Below are positions 6,051-16,205 of a stretch of 64,000 bases of DNA, one piece after another. The stretch comes from Porticoccus sp950063125 (GTDB lineage: Bacteria > Pseudomonadota > Gammaproteobacteria > Pseudomonadales > Porticoccaceae). The notes beneath the pieces were generated by a model. That model saw only the letters and a list, made by a program, of their open reading frames with translations. It had not been told where the DNA came from and did not search any database. Position 1 is the first letter of the stretch. Each line of letters opens with the position of its first letter. Where the stretch lies: assembly GCF_963973895.1 (NCBI RefSeq), contig NZ_CAXBBF010000001.1. One strand, 5' to 3'. The position numbers were made by a program, and so were the translations under genes.

Positions 6051-6097
6051 CCAATCGATTATGAGTCGACTGCTCTAACCAACTGAGCTAAAGGCCC
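6021..6097 (-). tRNA. ileX: tRNA-Ile2 (anticodon CAU, lysidine-modified)
   Basis: The 77-nt minus-strand sequence folds as a full cloverleaf with an encoded CCA. The acceptor stem is GGGCCTT/AAGGCCC, the D-arm is GCTC/GAGC, the anticodon loop CTCATAA has CAU, and the T-arm is GCTGG/CCAGC with TTCAAGT. Its body matches the E. coli ileX type (CGACTCATAATCG, GGTCGCTGGTTCAAGTCCAGC) rather than elongator tRNA-Met. ileX also lies near rpoD in E. coli, as here. The CAU must be converted to LAU by TilS to read AUA codons. The gene is the probable integration target of the neighbouring island. Confidence 0.93.
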
Positions 6098-6174
6098 TTT
6101 GAGAGGCAAGGATAGCAGTGTCTGTGTCATTGCTGTCCAGGGTAATAGTTGACGTCCTGTTGTCTTGTTTTGCG

Positions 6175-6210
6175 TTGCCGGGGCGGGGGCTTCTGTAACC
6201 GCCCCGGCAA
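6175..6210 (-). other. Strong hairpin after rpoD
   Basis: TTGCCGGGGCGG (6175-6186) and CCGCCCCGGCAA (6199-6210) form a perfect 12-bp GC-rich stem with a 12-base loop, 20 bp after the rpoD stop. No T-run follows on the minus strand, so it may stabilise the 3' end of the mRNA or act as a weak or Rho-assisted terminator. Confidence 0.55.
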
Positions 6211-6229
6211 GGGTTATTTCAGCAACGGG

Positions 6230-8047
<1,818 letters not shown>

Positions 8048-8155
8048 ATACGATCTGCTGTCACGTTGGGGCAAAATAGGACGCCGGATTATACGGTAAT
8101 AATCCGGCGCTGTCTTACCTGATTTTCGGTATGGCTGCAATTAGCCAGCTGTTGG

Positions 8156-10078
8156 TTATCTTGGCTTCGATTTTGCAAGGACTTGATTAAAAAGCGCTTT
8201 TACCTCGTCTGTCCGTTGATCCGATGGCAGTTTCGACCAGGCATTATTCAGCTGCTTAAGGTCATGGTCATCGACGGTCTCCCTGGTTGCCAGGAACTGA
8301 ATCACCTGCAGTGGTTCAAGTTTCAGAATCGACTGGCGAAGTAGCTGATTCTGAATCTCCTGAAACTCTTTTTCATTGTCCCTGAGGCTGTTTGCCACGG
8401 GCCTGAGCAGATCGGTGGCGGCAATTTTGGCCAGTCGATCCGCTTGGGCGGGGTCATGCATTCCCCGCCAGTAACCCAGTATATGATTGAGGCTATACCC
8501 CGGGTTTTCAAGGATGAGTTCGACCAGTGGCACTAAAATATCCAATCCTTCGATATCGAGTTTGCGCAGGGTGTCCAAATCCGTGACCAATTTTGCCAAT
8601 TCTGGATGGTTGGCCAGTAGGGCGATCAGCGTGTGCGCAGGCGGCATTTTGATTCGTTTCTGGTGGCCGGCCTGAACCGGCTGGTCGCTATCGCCCCGGG
8701 ATACAGGTTCTTCCTCGGGGTAAACGGGGTAGTCCCAATCCGGTTGTGGCGGCTGGTACACCGGTTTGCCTTGGGGTTCATCCGGCTCCATGTAATCGCC
8801 CAGTGTGGTGATATCCAGACCAATTTTGTCGGCGACTGCTCTCAGCATCAGTTCGCGGAAGACGCCGCGCGGCATGCGTTTGATCATCGGTGCGGCCTGT
8901 TTCCACATCCTTGCCCGATTATCGGGGCTATCGGTGTTGAGGCCCAGCGCCATGGTCTCCATAAGGAACTCGGAGATAGGGGTGGCCGACTGCACGGTTT
9001 CAAGGAATTTATCCGGACCGATCTGTCGCACCGTGGAATCGGGGTCTTCGCCACTCTCCAGGAACATGAACCGTGCCGAGCGCCCGTCAATCATCAATGG
9101 CAGACAGGTATCCAGTGCCCGGCTGGCCGCACCGTTGCCAGCCGCGTCACCATCAAAACAGAACACTACTTCGGGTGTGTAGCGGAACAATTTTTCCAGG
9201 TGATCAGTGGACGCCGAGGTCCCGAGTGTGGCGACCACATTGAAGATGCCGTGCTCAAAAAGCATGACCACGTCCATATACCCTTCTACCACGAGCATGA
9301 AGGGGATCTCACGCAGTTCCTTGTTCGCCTCGTAGAGACCGTAAAGCTCCCGGCCCTTGTGAAACAATGGTGTTTCGGGTGTGTTCAAATACTTGGGTTT
9401 TTCTTCTGTCAGGACGCGGCCACCAAAACCGATGGTACGACCGCGGATATCCCTGATAGGAAACATGATGCGATGGCGGAAACGGTCGTAAACCTTGTGC
9501 TTCTCCATCTGGTCGATGACCATACCGCTCTCTTTGAGCAGTTTGATATCGTGATCAGTGTGACCCATGTGGTTGAGCATGTTGTCCCAGCCGGGCGGCG
9601 CAAAGCCGATGCCGAACTTGCGGGCGGTCTCTCCGGAAACGCCGCGGGACTTCAGATAATAAACGGCTTCAAAAGCGAAGTGATGGTGTCGCAGGGCGTT
9701 GCGGAAAAAGCGGTCAGCCTGCTCAAGGGTCTGATAGAGCGCCTTGCGTCGTTCGGTCGCCGCATCGCTGGGCCCGGCTTCGCGGGGAACGTCCAGACCA
9801 GTCTGTTTGGCGAGGGTTTCAACGGCTTCCGGAAATGTAACTCTGTCAAAATCCATGACAAAGCCAATGGCATTACCGCCGGCGCCACAACCAAAACAGT
9901 AATAGAACTGTTTATCCTGGCTTACAGTAAACGAAGGGGTTTTTTCATCGTGAAATGGGCAGCGGGCTGAGTGGTTTTTTCCGGATTTTCGCAGGTCAAC
10001 CCGACTGCCGACGACATCTACAATATCGACGCGATCGAGCAGGTCGTCGATAAAGGTTTGTGGAATCTTGCCGGCCAT
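8156..10078 (-). CDS. dnaG: DNA primase
   Basis: This 640-residue primase makes RNA primers at the replication fork. The N-terminal CHC2 zinc domain has Cys40, His43, Cys61 and Cys64 (ARCPFHDE, YYCFGCGAGGN). The catalytic TOPRIM core includes LVVEGYMDVVML near residue 265 and FCFDGDAAGNGA. A proline-rich linker (about 430-475) leads to the C-terminal DnaB-binding domain. It lies 108 bp upstream of rpoD and downstream of yqeY, the usual arrangement in pseudomonads. Length is slightly above the E. coli enzyme (581), due mostly to the linker. Confidence 0.98.
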   Translation of the reverse strand: MAGKIPQTFIDDLLDRVDIVDVVGSRVDLRKSGKNHSARCPFHDEKTPSFTVSQDKQFYYCFGCGAGGNAIGFVMDFDRVTFPEAVETLAKQTGLDVPREAGPSDAATERRKALYQTLEQADRFFRNALRHHHFAFEAVYYLKSRGVSGETARKFGIGFAPPGWDNMLNHMGHTDHDIKLLKESGMVIDQMEKHKVYDRFRHRIMFPIRDIRGRTIGFGGRVLTEEKPKYLNTPETPLFHKGRELYGLYEANKELREIPFMLVVEGYMDVVMLFEHGIFNVVATLGTSASTDHLEKLFRYTPEVVFCFDGDAAGNGAASRALDTCLPLMIDGRSARFMFLESGEDPDSTVRQIGPDKFLETVQSATPISEFLMETMALGLNTDSPDNRARMWKQAAPMIKRMPRGVFRELMLRAVADKIGLDITTLGDYMEPDEPQGKPVYQPPQPDWDYPVYPEEEPVSRGDSDQPVQAGHQKRIKMPPAHTLIALLANHPELAKLVTDLDTLRKLDIEGLDILVPLVELILENPGYSLNHILGYWRGMHDPAQADRLAKIAATDLLRPVANSLRDNEKEFQEIQNQLLRQSILKLEPLQVIQFLATRETVDDHDLKQLNNAWSKLPSDQRTDEVKALFNQVLAKSKPR

Positions 10079-10191
10079 AGAAAAATATCAGTGGTCAGTT
10101 AATAAACACTGGCCTGGCCGAAATACATGCATTTTTATCCGTTGGCCGACCAGAATGAGCTTTACAGCTTAGCGGCAATATTGATCCCTAT

Positions 10192-10641
10192 CTAGCCTAA
10201 TTTTGCCTTTACCAGGCTGCTTACGGCACCGACATCCGCTCTGCCCTGGATCTGGGGTTTGAGTATGGCCATGACTTTTCCCATATCACGCATGGACTCA
10301 GCTCCGCTTTCTGCAATCGCGGCAGTGACCATGTCGGCCAGCTCTGCGTCGCTGAGCGGGGCGGGAAGAAATGCCTGAATGACCTCAATTTCTGCCTGTT
10401 CCTTTTCGGCCAGTTCAGGACGGTCGGCGTTTTCATACTGGGTGATGGAATCCCGGCGCTGTTTTACCATTTTGTCGAGTACCGCCAATACTCTGGCGTC
10501 GTCCAGCTCGATACGTTCGTCCACTTCAATGCGTTTCAGCTCCGACAGAATCAACCGGATCGCGCCCAGCCTTTCCTTGGCCTTGGCGCGCATGGCCTCT
10601 TTCATTGCCTCGGTAATTTGCTTTTTCAGAGTATGGCTCAT
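10192..10641 (-). CDS. yqeY: GatB/YqeY domain protein
   Basis: This 149-residue protein of the YqeY family is related to the tRNA-binding tail domain of GatB. The conserved pieces are LKKQITEAMKEAMRAK, ERLGAIRLILSELKR, ITQYENADRPELAEKE and MGKVMAILKPQIQGRADV. The start at 10641 has GAGGAAC 7 bases upstream; an earlier in-frame ATG would add 11 residues without a site. Its precise role is not established. It is commonly found between rpsU and dnaG in gammaproteobacteria, as here. Confidence 0.95.
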   Translation of the reverse strand: MSHTLKKQITEAMKEAMRAKAKERLGAIRLILSELKRIEVDERIELDDARVLAVLDKMVKQRRDSITQYENADRPELAEKEQAEIEVIQAFLPAPLSDAELADMVTAAIAESGAESMRDMGKVMAILKPQIQGRADVGAVSSLVKAKLG

Positions 10642-10659
10642 GATCTGTTCCTCAAACGC

Positions 10660-10684
10660 AAAAAGCGCCGACATTGCGGCGCTT
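10660..10684 (-). terminator. Attenuating terminator between rpsU and yqeY
   Basis: On the minus strand AAGCGCCG, a 6-base loop and CGGCGCTT are followed by five T. It lies after rpsU and before the yqeY ribosome site. A partial terminator at this place lets S21 be made in excess of primase and sigma factor, as known for the E. coli rpsU-dnaG-rpoD operon. Confidence 0.8.
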
Positions 10685-10722
10685 GATGGATAGCTATTCA
10701 GTTCTGACTAATCGGAATCAGA

Positions 10723-10938
10723 TCAGTACAGACGCTGGAATTTCTTTGTTTCGCGAGACTGCTTCTTGGCGTGGCGTTTTACTGCGGCAGCTGCCTTGCG
10801 CTTGCGCTCCCAAGTGGGCTTTTCAAAAAATTCACGGCGGCGCACTTCTGCCAGCACACCGGCTTTTTCACATGAGCGTTTGAAACGGCGCAGAGCCACA
10901 TCAAAGGGTTCGTTTTCTTTAATTCGAACGAAGGGCAT
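10723..10938 (-). CDS. rpsU: 30S ribosomal protein S21
   Basis: This is a 71-residue basic protein with the full S21 pattern (PFDVALRRFKRSCEKAGVL, VRRREFFEKPTWERKRK). It is part of the small subunit and helps mRNA selection at initiation. It is the first gene of the macromolecular synthesis operon, with its own promoter (11010-11038) and a terminator immediately after it. Confidence 0.98.
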   Translation of the reverse strand: MPFVRIKENEPFDVALRRFKRSCEKAGVLAEVRRREFFEKPTWERKRKAAAAVKRHAKKQSRETKKFQRLY

Positions 10939-11009
10939 GTAACCTCTATCCTGTTCTGTTCATTGGTCGTGTTGTACCCGATAAAAAGGTGCAACGTTCA
11001 AGGGCGCGT

Positions 11010-11038
11010 ATTCTATACACTTCCAGCAATGGTTGCAA
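11010..11038 (-). promoter_or_regulatory. rpsU operon promoter
   Basis: On the minus strand TTGCAA (11038-11033) and TAGAAT (11015-11010) are separated by exactly 17 bp. It faces rpsU, 72 bp upstream of the ATG, in the divergent region shared with tsaD. Confidence 0.7.
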
Positions 11039-11133
11039 AACTTTATCTGGCCGCTGGTCGGATGGGCTAACTGCATGAATTGGCAACTTTTTTGGCGTAT
11101 GATTGCGCGTTTCCGAACAGGGGATAAGCGGCG

Positions 11134-12171
11134 GTGCGAGTACTGGGAATAGAAACATCCTGTGATGAGACCGGTGTGGCTGTTTACGACAGTGAACGCG
11201 GCCTGCTGACCCACGTTCTATACAGTCAGGTGGCCGTTCACGCAGAGTATGGCGGTGTCGTTCCCGAACTGGCTTCTCGAGACCATGTGCGAAAGCTGTT
11301 GCCGTTGATCAGACAGGTGATGGCTGAATCCAACCTGTCGGCCAACGACATCGACGGTGTAGCCTACACGGCTGGCCCCGGACTGATCGGCGCACTGATG
11401 GTGGGTGCCAGTCTGGGACGCGCGCTGGCGTATGCCTGGCAGATACCAGCCATCGGTGTGCATCACATGGAAGGCCATTTGCTGGCCCCGATGCTGGAAG
11501 CAGATCCTCCCGACTTTCCTTTTGTAGCACTGCTGGTGTCCGGTGGCCATACTCAATTGATTGAGGTGCAGGCTATTGGCCAATACCGGATTCTCGGCGA
11601 GTCTGTGGATGATGCGGCAGGCGAGGCCTTTGACAAGGCGGCCAAAATGCTCGACCTGGATTACCCGGGTGGACCTGAAATCGCCAGGCTTGCCCTGGAG
11701 GGTGATGTGACACGGTTTCACTTTCCCCGCCCTATGACGGATCGCCCCGGGCTGGACTTCAGTTTCTCCGGACTGAAAACCTATACCCTGAACACCATTG
11801 CCGAACATAGAGGTGAGGATGTGCTGCCGGATCAGCAGACCATGGCTGATATCGCCTGTGCTTTTCAGGAGGCGGTGGTGGATACACTGGCGATCAAATG
11901 CCGCAGGGCGCTGGAGCAGACCGGTTTGACTACATTGGTGATAGCCGGGGGTGTCTCGGCCAATAGCCGTTTGCGTGAAAAACTGGGTGCAAGCCTTGCC
12001 AGGGTCAATGGCCGGGTTTTCTACGCCCGCCACGAATTTTGCACCGATAACGGTGCCATGATTGCCTATGCCGGGTGTTGCCGGCTGATGGCGGGGCAAC
12101 AGGAGGACCTGGCTATTCGCGCGTTGCCGCGCTGGCCAATGGATACCCTGCCCGCGCTGGCTGTGGAGTGA
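11134..12171 (+). CDS. tsaD: tRNA N6-adenosine threonylcarbamoyltransferase
   Basis: This 345-residue protein of the Kae1/TsaD family transfers the threonylcarbamoyl group to A37 of tRNAs that read ANN codons, together with TsaB and TsaE. The N terminus (VLGIETSCDETGVAVYD) is diagnostic. Metal ligands are in HHMEGHLLA (His111, His115) and in the C-terminal FCTDNGAMIAYAG. It starts with GTG at 11134 behind a GGGGATAAG stretch. It is divergent from rpsU and 5 bp upstream of folB, the usual pseudomonad arrangement. Confidence 0.97.
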   Translation: MRVLGIETSCDETGVAVYDSERGLLTHVLYSQVAVHAEYGGVVPELASRDHVRKLLPLIRQVMAESNLSANDIDGVAYTAGPGLIGALMVGASLGRALAYAWQIPAIGVHHMEGHLLAPMLEADPPDFPFVALLVSGGHTQLIEVQAIGQYRILGESVDDAAGEAFDKAAKMLDLDYPGGPEIARLALEGDVTRFHFPRPMTDRPGLDFSFSGLKTYTLNTIAEHRGEDVLPDQQTMADIACAFQEAVVDTLAIKCRRALEQTGLTTLVIAGGVSANSRLREKLGASLARVNGRVFYARHEFCTDNGAMIAYAGCCRLMAGQQEDLAIRALPRWPMDTLPALAVE

Positions 12172-12176
12172 TATTG

Positions 12177-12533
12177 ATGGACATTGTCTATATCCGGAAC
12201 CTGCGCGTTGCCACCATTATCGGTGTTTATGACTGGGAGCGGCAGGTGCGCCAGATCGTCAGTCTCGATCTGGAAATGGGTGCGGATATCAGCAGGGCGG
12301 CGGATACTGACGATATACAGCATACCCTCGATTACAAGGCCGTGGCAGACCGGTTGGCTGCGTTTATCGGCGGCAGTGAATTTCTGCTGCTGGAAACCAT
12401 GGCAGAGCAAGTGGCGACGATTGTGCTGACGGAGTTTTCGGTGCCCTGGCTGCGTTTGCGTATCGGCAAGCCAGACGCCATTGCCGAGGCAGACGACGTG
12501 GGCATTTTGATTGAGCGGGGTGTACGCCGCTGA
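12177..12533 (+). CDS. folB: Dihydroneopterin aldolase
   Basis: This 118-residue enzyme converts dihydroneopterin to 6-hydroxymethyl-dihydropterin in folate synthesis. The family pattern is clear: MDIVYIRNLRVATIIGVYDWER, the TLDYKAVADRL stretch and LLETMAEQVA with the active-site Glu. The start at 12177 is chosen because upstream codons overlap tsaD and lack similarity; GGAG at 12165-12168 precedes it. The stop overlaps the folK start by one base (TGATG), indicating coupling. Confidence 0.95.
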   Translation: MDIVYIRNLRVATIIGVYDWERQVRQIVSLDLEMGADISRAADTDDIQHTLDYKAVADRLAAFIGGSEFLLLETMAEQVATIVLTEFSVPWLRLRIGKPDAIAEADDVGILIERGVRR

Positions 12534-13084
12534 TGCAGGCACAGGTCTATCTCAGTCTTGGCAGCAATATCGACCGGGATCACTACATTGTGGCGGCGCT
12601 GGATGCCCTGGCGGACCAGTTTGGTGAGCTGAAGATCTCATCTGTCTACGAAAGTGAGTCCGTGGGCTTTGTCGGCGATAATTTTTACAATCTGGTGGTG
12701 GGGCTTTGCACGGAACTGTCTGTCGGTGAGCTGTCCGGGTATCTGAAAGCGCTGGAGTATCGCCACGGACGTCAACCCCATTGTGCCCGCTTCAGCAGCC
12801 GAACGCTGGATATCGATATCCTGACCTATGCAGATCTCACCGGCAGTGTGGACGGGGTCACACTGCCACGCGGTGAAATTCTGGAAAACGCTTTTGTCCT
12901 CTGGCCATTGGCAGAATTGGCCCCGGGTGCCCAGCATCCGTTGCTGGGTACCTGTTATGAAACGCTTTGGCGGGACTATTCTGACCAGTATGACCAGTGT
13001 CGTCAGTCACTCTGGCCGGTATCCTTTTGCTGGCGGGGCGATGAGTTGTCGCGGTTGATGGGTGACGGCGCCGGAGTCTCCTGA
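12533..13084 (+). CDS. folK: 2-amino-4-hydroxy-6-hydroxymethyl-dihydropteridine pyrophosphokinase
   Basis: This 183-residue protein has the HPPK pattern: QVYLSLGSNIDRD at the start, SSVYESESVGF, a FYNLVVGL strand and RTLDIDIL, which carries the two Asp that bind Mg-ATP. It pyrophosphorylates the product of FolB, so the two overlapping genes carry out consecutive folate steps. The last ~25 residues (FCWRGDELSRLMGDG) extend beyond the conserved domain. Confidence 0.93.
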   Translation: MQAQVYLSLGSNIDRDHYIVAALDALADQFGELKISSVYESESVGFVGDNFYNLVVGLCTELSVGELSGYLKALEYRHGRQPHCARFSSRTLDIDILTYADLTGSVDGVTLPRGEILENAFVLWPLAELAPGAQHPLLGTCYETLWRDYSDQYDQCRQSLWPVSFCWRGDELSRLMGDGAGVS

Positions 13085-13106
13085 TTGGCGCCGCCGATTT
13101 GCCGGT

Positions 13107-13427
13107 TCAGGTGGCACAGGCGATGCAGAGATTGGTATAGGGAACCGCCCGGAGTCGTTCCAGTGCGATTTCCCCACCGCACTGGCTGCAAAGGTTATAG
13201 GTGCCGGATTGGATGCGTTCAAGCGCCCGGTTGACCAGGGAAAGTTCCTGCCGTGCTTCATTGCCGAGGGCTTCAACGACTTCATCGTTCTCGCGCTCCT
13301 GAGCCTGTTCTTCCCAATCCCTGGAGTGAGCCTGGGAAATATCGGTTTTGAGGTTGGATAAGCGGTCTGTGAGCTCGGTCTGACGGGTGTGCAATCGTTG
13401 CTTGATGGCTTGAAGTTCAGGGGTCAT
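13107..13427 (-). CDS. TraR/DksA-family zinc-finger protein
   Basis: This is a 106-residue protein with a coiled-coil N-terminal half and a C-terminal four-Cys zinc finger (LCSQCGGEIALERLRAVPYT, then LCIACAT), as in the TraR/DksA family that binds the RNA polymerase secondary channel or related targets. It is shorter than DksA (about 150). The acidic tip is not an obvious DxxDxA, so true DksA function is doubtful. The start at 13427 has AAGG upstream; in-frame ATGs at 13442 and 13469 would extend it but have no clear site. Confidence 0.85.
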   Translation of the reverse strand: MTPELQAIKQRLHTRQTELTDRLSNLKTDISQAHSRDWEEQAQERENDEVVEALGNEARQELSLVNRALERIQSGTYNLCSQCGGEIALERLRAVPYTNLCIACAT

Positions 13428-13513
13428 GGATGGCCTTGTCATAAAAAGTGACCGAACCTTGATTCTCATTAATTGAGGGTTCGGCCACAGGGTTGAAAGT
13501 AAGACAGTATGTT

Positions 13514-13951
13514 CTATTTGATCTTGATGCGCTTTTGCTCCGGTTCTGCCTTGGCAACTTTCGGTGCCGTCAGTTTCAGTACCCCGTCCTTGAAGGAGGC
13601 TTTGATATCTTCCTCGTGGACATCCCCGCCCAGATCAAAACTGCGCACATATCTGCCATAGCGGCGTTCCTGGCGAATGACCTTGCCCTCTTTTTCTTCC
13701 TTTTTTTCCTGGGTAGTTTCTGCCTCCAGACGTAGCACACCGTTTTCCAGGGTGATCTTGATATCCTCTTTTTTGATACCGGGCATTTCTGCCGTGATTT
13801 CGTAGTGATCGCTCTTGTCCAGGATATCTACCCGGGGTGAAAAGAATGAGCCGGGTGTATCCACTTCACTGCTGCGTGCCGGTGCCCAGAAGTCGTCAAA
13901 AAAACGATCCATGTCGAAGAAACTCCCTCTCGTTCTTGGTATTAGTGACAT
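13514..13951 (-). CDS. Hsp20/alpha-crystallin small heat-shock protein
   Basis: This 145-residue ATP-independent chaperone has a short N-terminal arm (FDMDRFFDDFWAP), an alpha-crystallin domain (about 38-130, SPRVDILDKSDHYEITAEMP, then GVLRLEAE) and a C-terminal tail with the KRIKIK end where an I-x-I/V anchor is expected. A strong GGAGGTG site precedes the ATG. A sigma32-like CTTGAAA box lies about 75 bp upstream. It probably binds unfolding proteins during heat stress. Confidence 0.95.
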   Translation of the reverse strand: MSLIPRTRGSFFDMDRFFDDFWAPARSSEVDTPGSFFSPRVDILDKSDHYEITAEMPGIKKEDIKITLENGVLRLEAETTQEKKEEKEGKVIRQERRYGRYVRSFDLGGDVHEEDIKASFKDGVLKLTAPKVAKAEPEQKRIKIK

Positions 13952-14022
13952 GATGCACCTCCATTAATGATGCGTTTTTTAAGGTTCGAACAGCGCCCGG
14001 AAAGCATAGTTCATATTTGTGC

Positions 14023-14029
14023 TTTCAAG
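14023..14029 (-). promoter_or_regulatory. Possible sigma32 -35 box of hsp20
   Basis: CTTGAAA, a perfect match to the heat-shock sigma factor -35 consensus, lies on the minus strand upstream of the Hsp20 gene. The expected CCCCAT-type -10 element 13-15 bp later is poor, so the call rests mainly on the -35 box and the nature of the gene. Confidence 0.35.
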
Positions 14030-14117
14030 CATCTGTTAGACAAGTTGGGATCTGTATTCAGCATTTTCAAGACGTAAAAGGGCTATGGGTTGATGTTTGT
14101 TTGATCTGTATCAAGGG

Positions 14118-14855
14118 TTAGATGTTGAGGTGGCTACCGCCGTCTACTGCAATAATCTGTCCGGTGATATAGCTGGCGCCAGTGGCCAGAAAGAGGGCCA
14201 TGTCTGCAATATCACGGGGGTGGCCAATCCGTTGTAAAGGCACACTCTGGGTGACCTGCTGTTTGACTGTTTCGCTCATCTGTTCATCGTGGTTTGGCCA
14301 GAGAATGACTCCGGGGGCAATCCCGTTGACACGCATCTCGGGTGCCAAATCCCGGGCCAATGCCTTGGTCATCATGGCGTTGCCGGCCTTGGCAATGCAG
14401 TAGATGCTATAACCCGCCAGCGGGCTGCGAGCATAAATATCGGCAATATTGATAATGCTGCCGCGCTGTTTACGAAGTGACTTGACGAGGCTTTGGCAGA
14501 GGAAAAAAGCCCCCTTCAGGTTGCTGTCCATCAACTGGTGCCACTGCTGTTCAGACGCCTCTTCAAACGGTGTCGGAAAAAACCCGGAGGCATTATTCAC
14601 CAGCACATCGACGCGATCCTGCCAGGCCATCACCTCGGCTGCCAGTTTGTGAATGGCATTGCTGTCACCCAGGGCCGCCGAAAAAACGGCGGCCGAGTTC
14701 CTGCGCTGGGCGTTTAACCTGTCGGCCAGAGTCTGGGCCTCCCCGGTTGAGCGGTGGCAGTGAAGCGCCACGTCAAATCCTGCACGGTGAAAAGTGCATG
14801 CGATTTCAGCACCAATGCGCCGTGCTGCGCCGGTTACCAGAACAACCCGGTTCAT
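14118..14855 (-). CDS. folM: Pteridine-reductase-like short-chain dehydrogenase
   Basis: This 245-residue SDR opens with VVLVTGAARRIGAEIA; the TGxxxRIG cofactor loop, with Arg, points to NADPH and to the pteridine reductase/FolM group. Further motifs are VNNASGF and the active site YCIAK. An Asp (IADIYARSP) stands where classical SDRs have the catalytic Ser, as in pteridine reductases. It would reduce dihydromonapterin or dihydrofolate. Its start overlaps the end of cca by four bases (ATGA), so both are cotranscribed. The gene symbol is used by similarity. Confidence 0.8.
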   Translation of the reverse strand: MNRVVLVTGAARRIGAEIACTFHRAGFDVALHCHRSTGEAQTLADRLNAQRRNSAAVFSAALGDSNAIHKLAAEVMAWQDRVDVLVNNASGFFPTPFEEASEQQWHQLMDSNLKGAFFLCQSLVKSLRKQRGSIINIADIYARSPLAGYSIYCIAKAGNAMMTKALARDLAPEMRVNGIAPGVILWPNHDEQMSETVKQQVTQSVPLQRIGHPRDIADMALFLATGASYITGQIIAVDGGSHLNI

Positions 14856-16081
14856 CTGTGACAGGGCTCCCGCAGGTTGTTGAGAATAGCCAGTCTACGC
14901 TTCTCAATAGCCTGACCGAGCTGTTTGCCGCTCAATCCCTGCTGCAGAAATTCACCGGCACTGACCTCCCGAACCGCATCGCAGGCACGGCGCAACCACT
15001 CGCCGGGTGTGTAGGGCTGTTGTTCAAATCCCAGGCGGCCCCTGGCGTCGGCTTCACAGCATTGAACGAAGCAGCTCAGCTTGACAGGATCGCGCAAAGC
15101 GCCAATTTCTTGCAGTAGTCGCAGGGTGGTGGCAGCTTTCAGGTGAGGTGCCTTGTGGCAGTTGAGGTGATGCCGCGTCACGGCCACTGCCAGCTCGCGG
15201 AACCGGTTGGGAACCCGCATTCGATCGCAAAGTTGATTGACCAGTTTGACACCGCTGGCTTCGTGACCAATATGGCGGGGCAGCACCTCTGCCGGGGTTA
15301 TGGCTTTGCCGAGATCATGTACCAGTACGGCGAAGTGGACAACCGGGTCGTTGCTCAATATGGCTGCCTGATCCAGTGCCATCAGGACATGCAGCCCTGT
15401 ATCAATTTCGGGGTGATAATCCGCCCGCTGCGGTACACCGAACAGGGCGTCAACTTCCGGAAACAGCGCCTTGAGCGCACCGCACTGACGGAGCACGTCA
15501 ATGTAGGTTCGAGACGATCGCTCAGCCAGTGCGCGCTCCGTTTCCATCCAGACCCGCTCGGCGGAGAGATACTGCAATTCGCCGCTGTGGGTGATGTTCG
15601 TCATCAATGTCAGGGTTTCCGGAGCAACGGTAAAACCAAGGTGTGCGTACCGTGCGGCAAAACGCGCTACCCGCAGGACGCGCAGGGGATCTTCCGCAAA
15701 GGCTGGCGAGACATGCCGCAACACCCGTTGCTGCAAATCCCGCTGGCCGCCATAGGGGTCAATCAGATTGTCATTGCCATCCATCGCCATGGCATTGATG
15801 GTGAGATCCCGGCGGCTGAGGTCTTCTTCCAGAGTAATATCGGGGTCTGTGCAGAACTGAAATCCCTGATAGCCCCTGCCGGATTTTCGCTCGGTGCGGG
15901 CGAGGGCGTATTCCTCGTTGCTCTGCGGGTGCAGGAATACCGGGAAATCCTTGCCCACCGGGCGGTAGCCCTGGGCTGTCAGTATTTCCGGTGTACCACC
16001 GACCACGACCCAGTCCCTTTCATGAACCGGGTAGCCGAGCAGTTTGTCGCGGACGGCACCGCCGACCAGGTAGACTTCCAT
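14852..16081 (-). CDS. cca: CCA tRNA nucleotidyltransferase
   Basis: This 409-residue class II enzyme adds or repairs the CCA end of tRNAs. The N-terminal motif VYLVGGAVRDKLLG and the ERDWVVVGGTPE catalytic Asp pair are present, along with EDLSRRDLTINAMA and DPLRVLRVARFAARY. A C-terminal HD domain (HFAVLVHDLGKAITP, then HGHEASG-like HIGHEASG) with phosphohydrolase residues marks the E. coli type. The length agrees with E. coli Cca (412). Confidence 0.97.
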   Translation of the reverse strand: MEVYLVGGAVRDKLLGYPVHERDWVVVGGTPEILTAQGYRPVGKDFPVFLHPQSNEEYALARTERKSGRGYQGFQFCTDPDITLEEDLSRRDLTINAMAMDGNDNLIDPYGGQRDLQQRVLRHVSPAFAEDPLRVLRVARFAARYAHLGFTVAPETLTLMTNITHSGELQYLSAERVWMETERALAERSSRTYIDVLRQCGALKALFPEVDALFGVPQRADYHPEIDTGLHVLMALDQAAILSNDPVVHFAVLVHDLGKAITPAEVLPRHIGHEASGVKLVNQLCDRMRVPNRFRELAVAVTRHHLNCHKAPHLKAATTLRLLQEIGALRDPVKLSCFVQCCEADARGRLGFEQQPYTPGEWLRRACDAVREVSAGEFLQQGLSGKQLGQAIEKRRLAILNNLREPCHR

Positions 16082-16205
16082 AGGTAATTTCCAGTGTGAA
16101 TGGCTATGTTAACAGTCGTGCCACCTGGCAGGTATCATTGGCTAAAAATTTACAGAATAAAGAATAAGCTGTCATATACTCGGGGAAACCAAGCGGGAGC
16201 GGGAT

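Noticed and set aside
8633..9970. Long open frame antisense to dnaG, and similar long frames antisense to rpoD, uvrA, tsaD and cca
   Set aside because: They lie wholly opposite conserved genes, have no ribosome sites or recognisable families, and reflect the codon bias of the sense genes.
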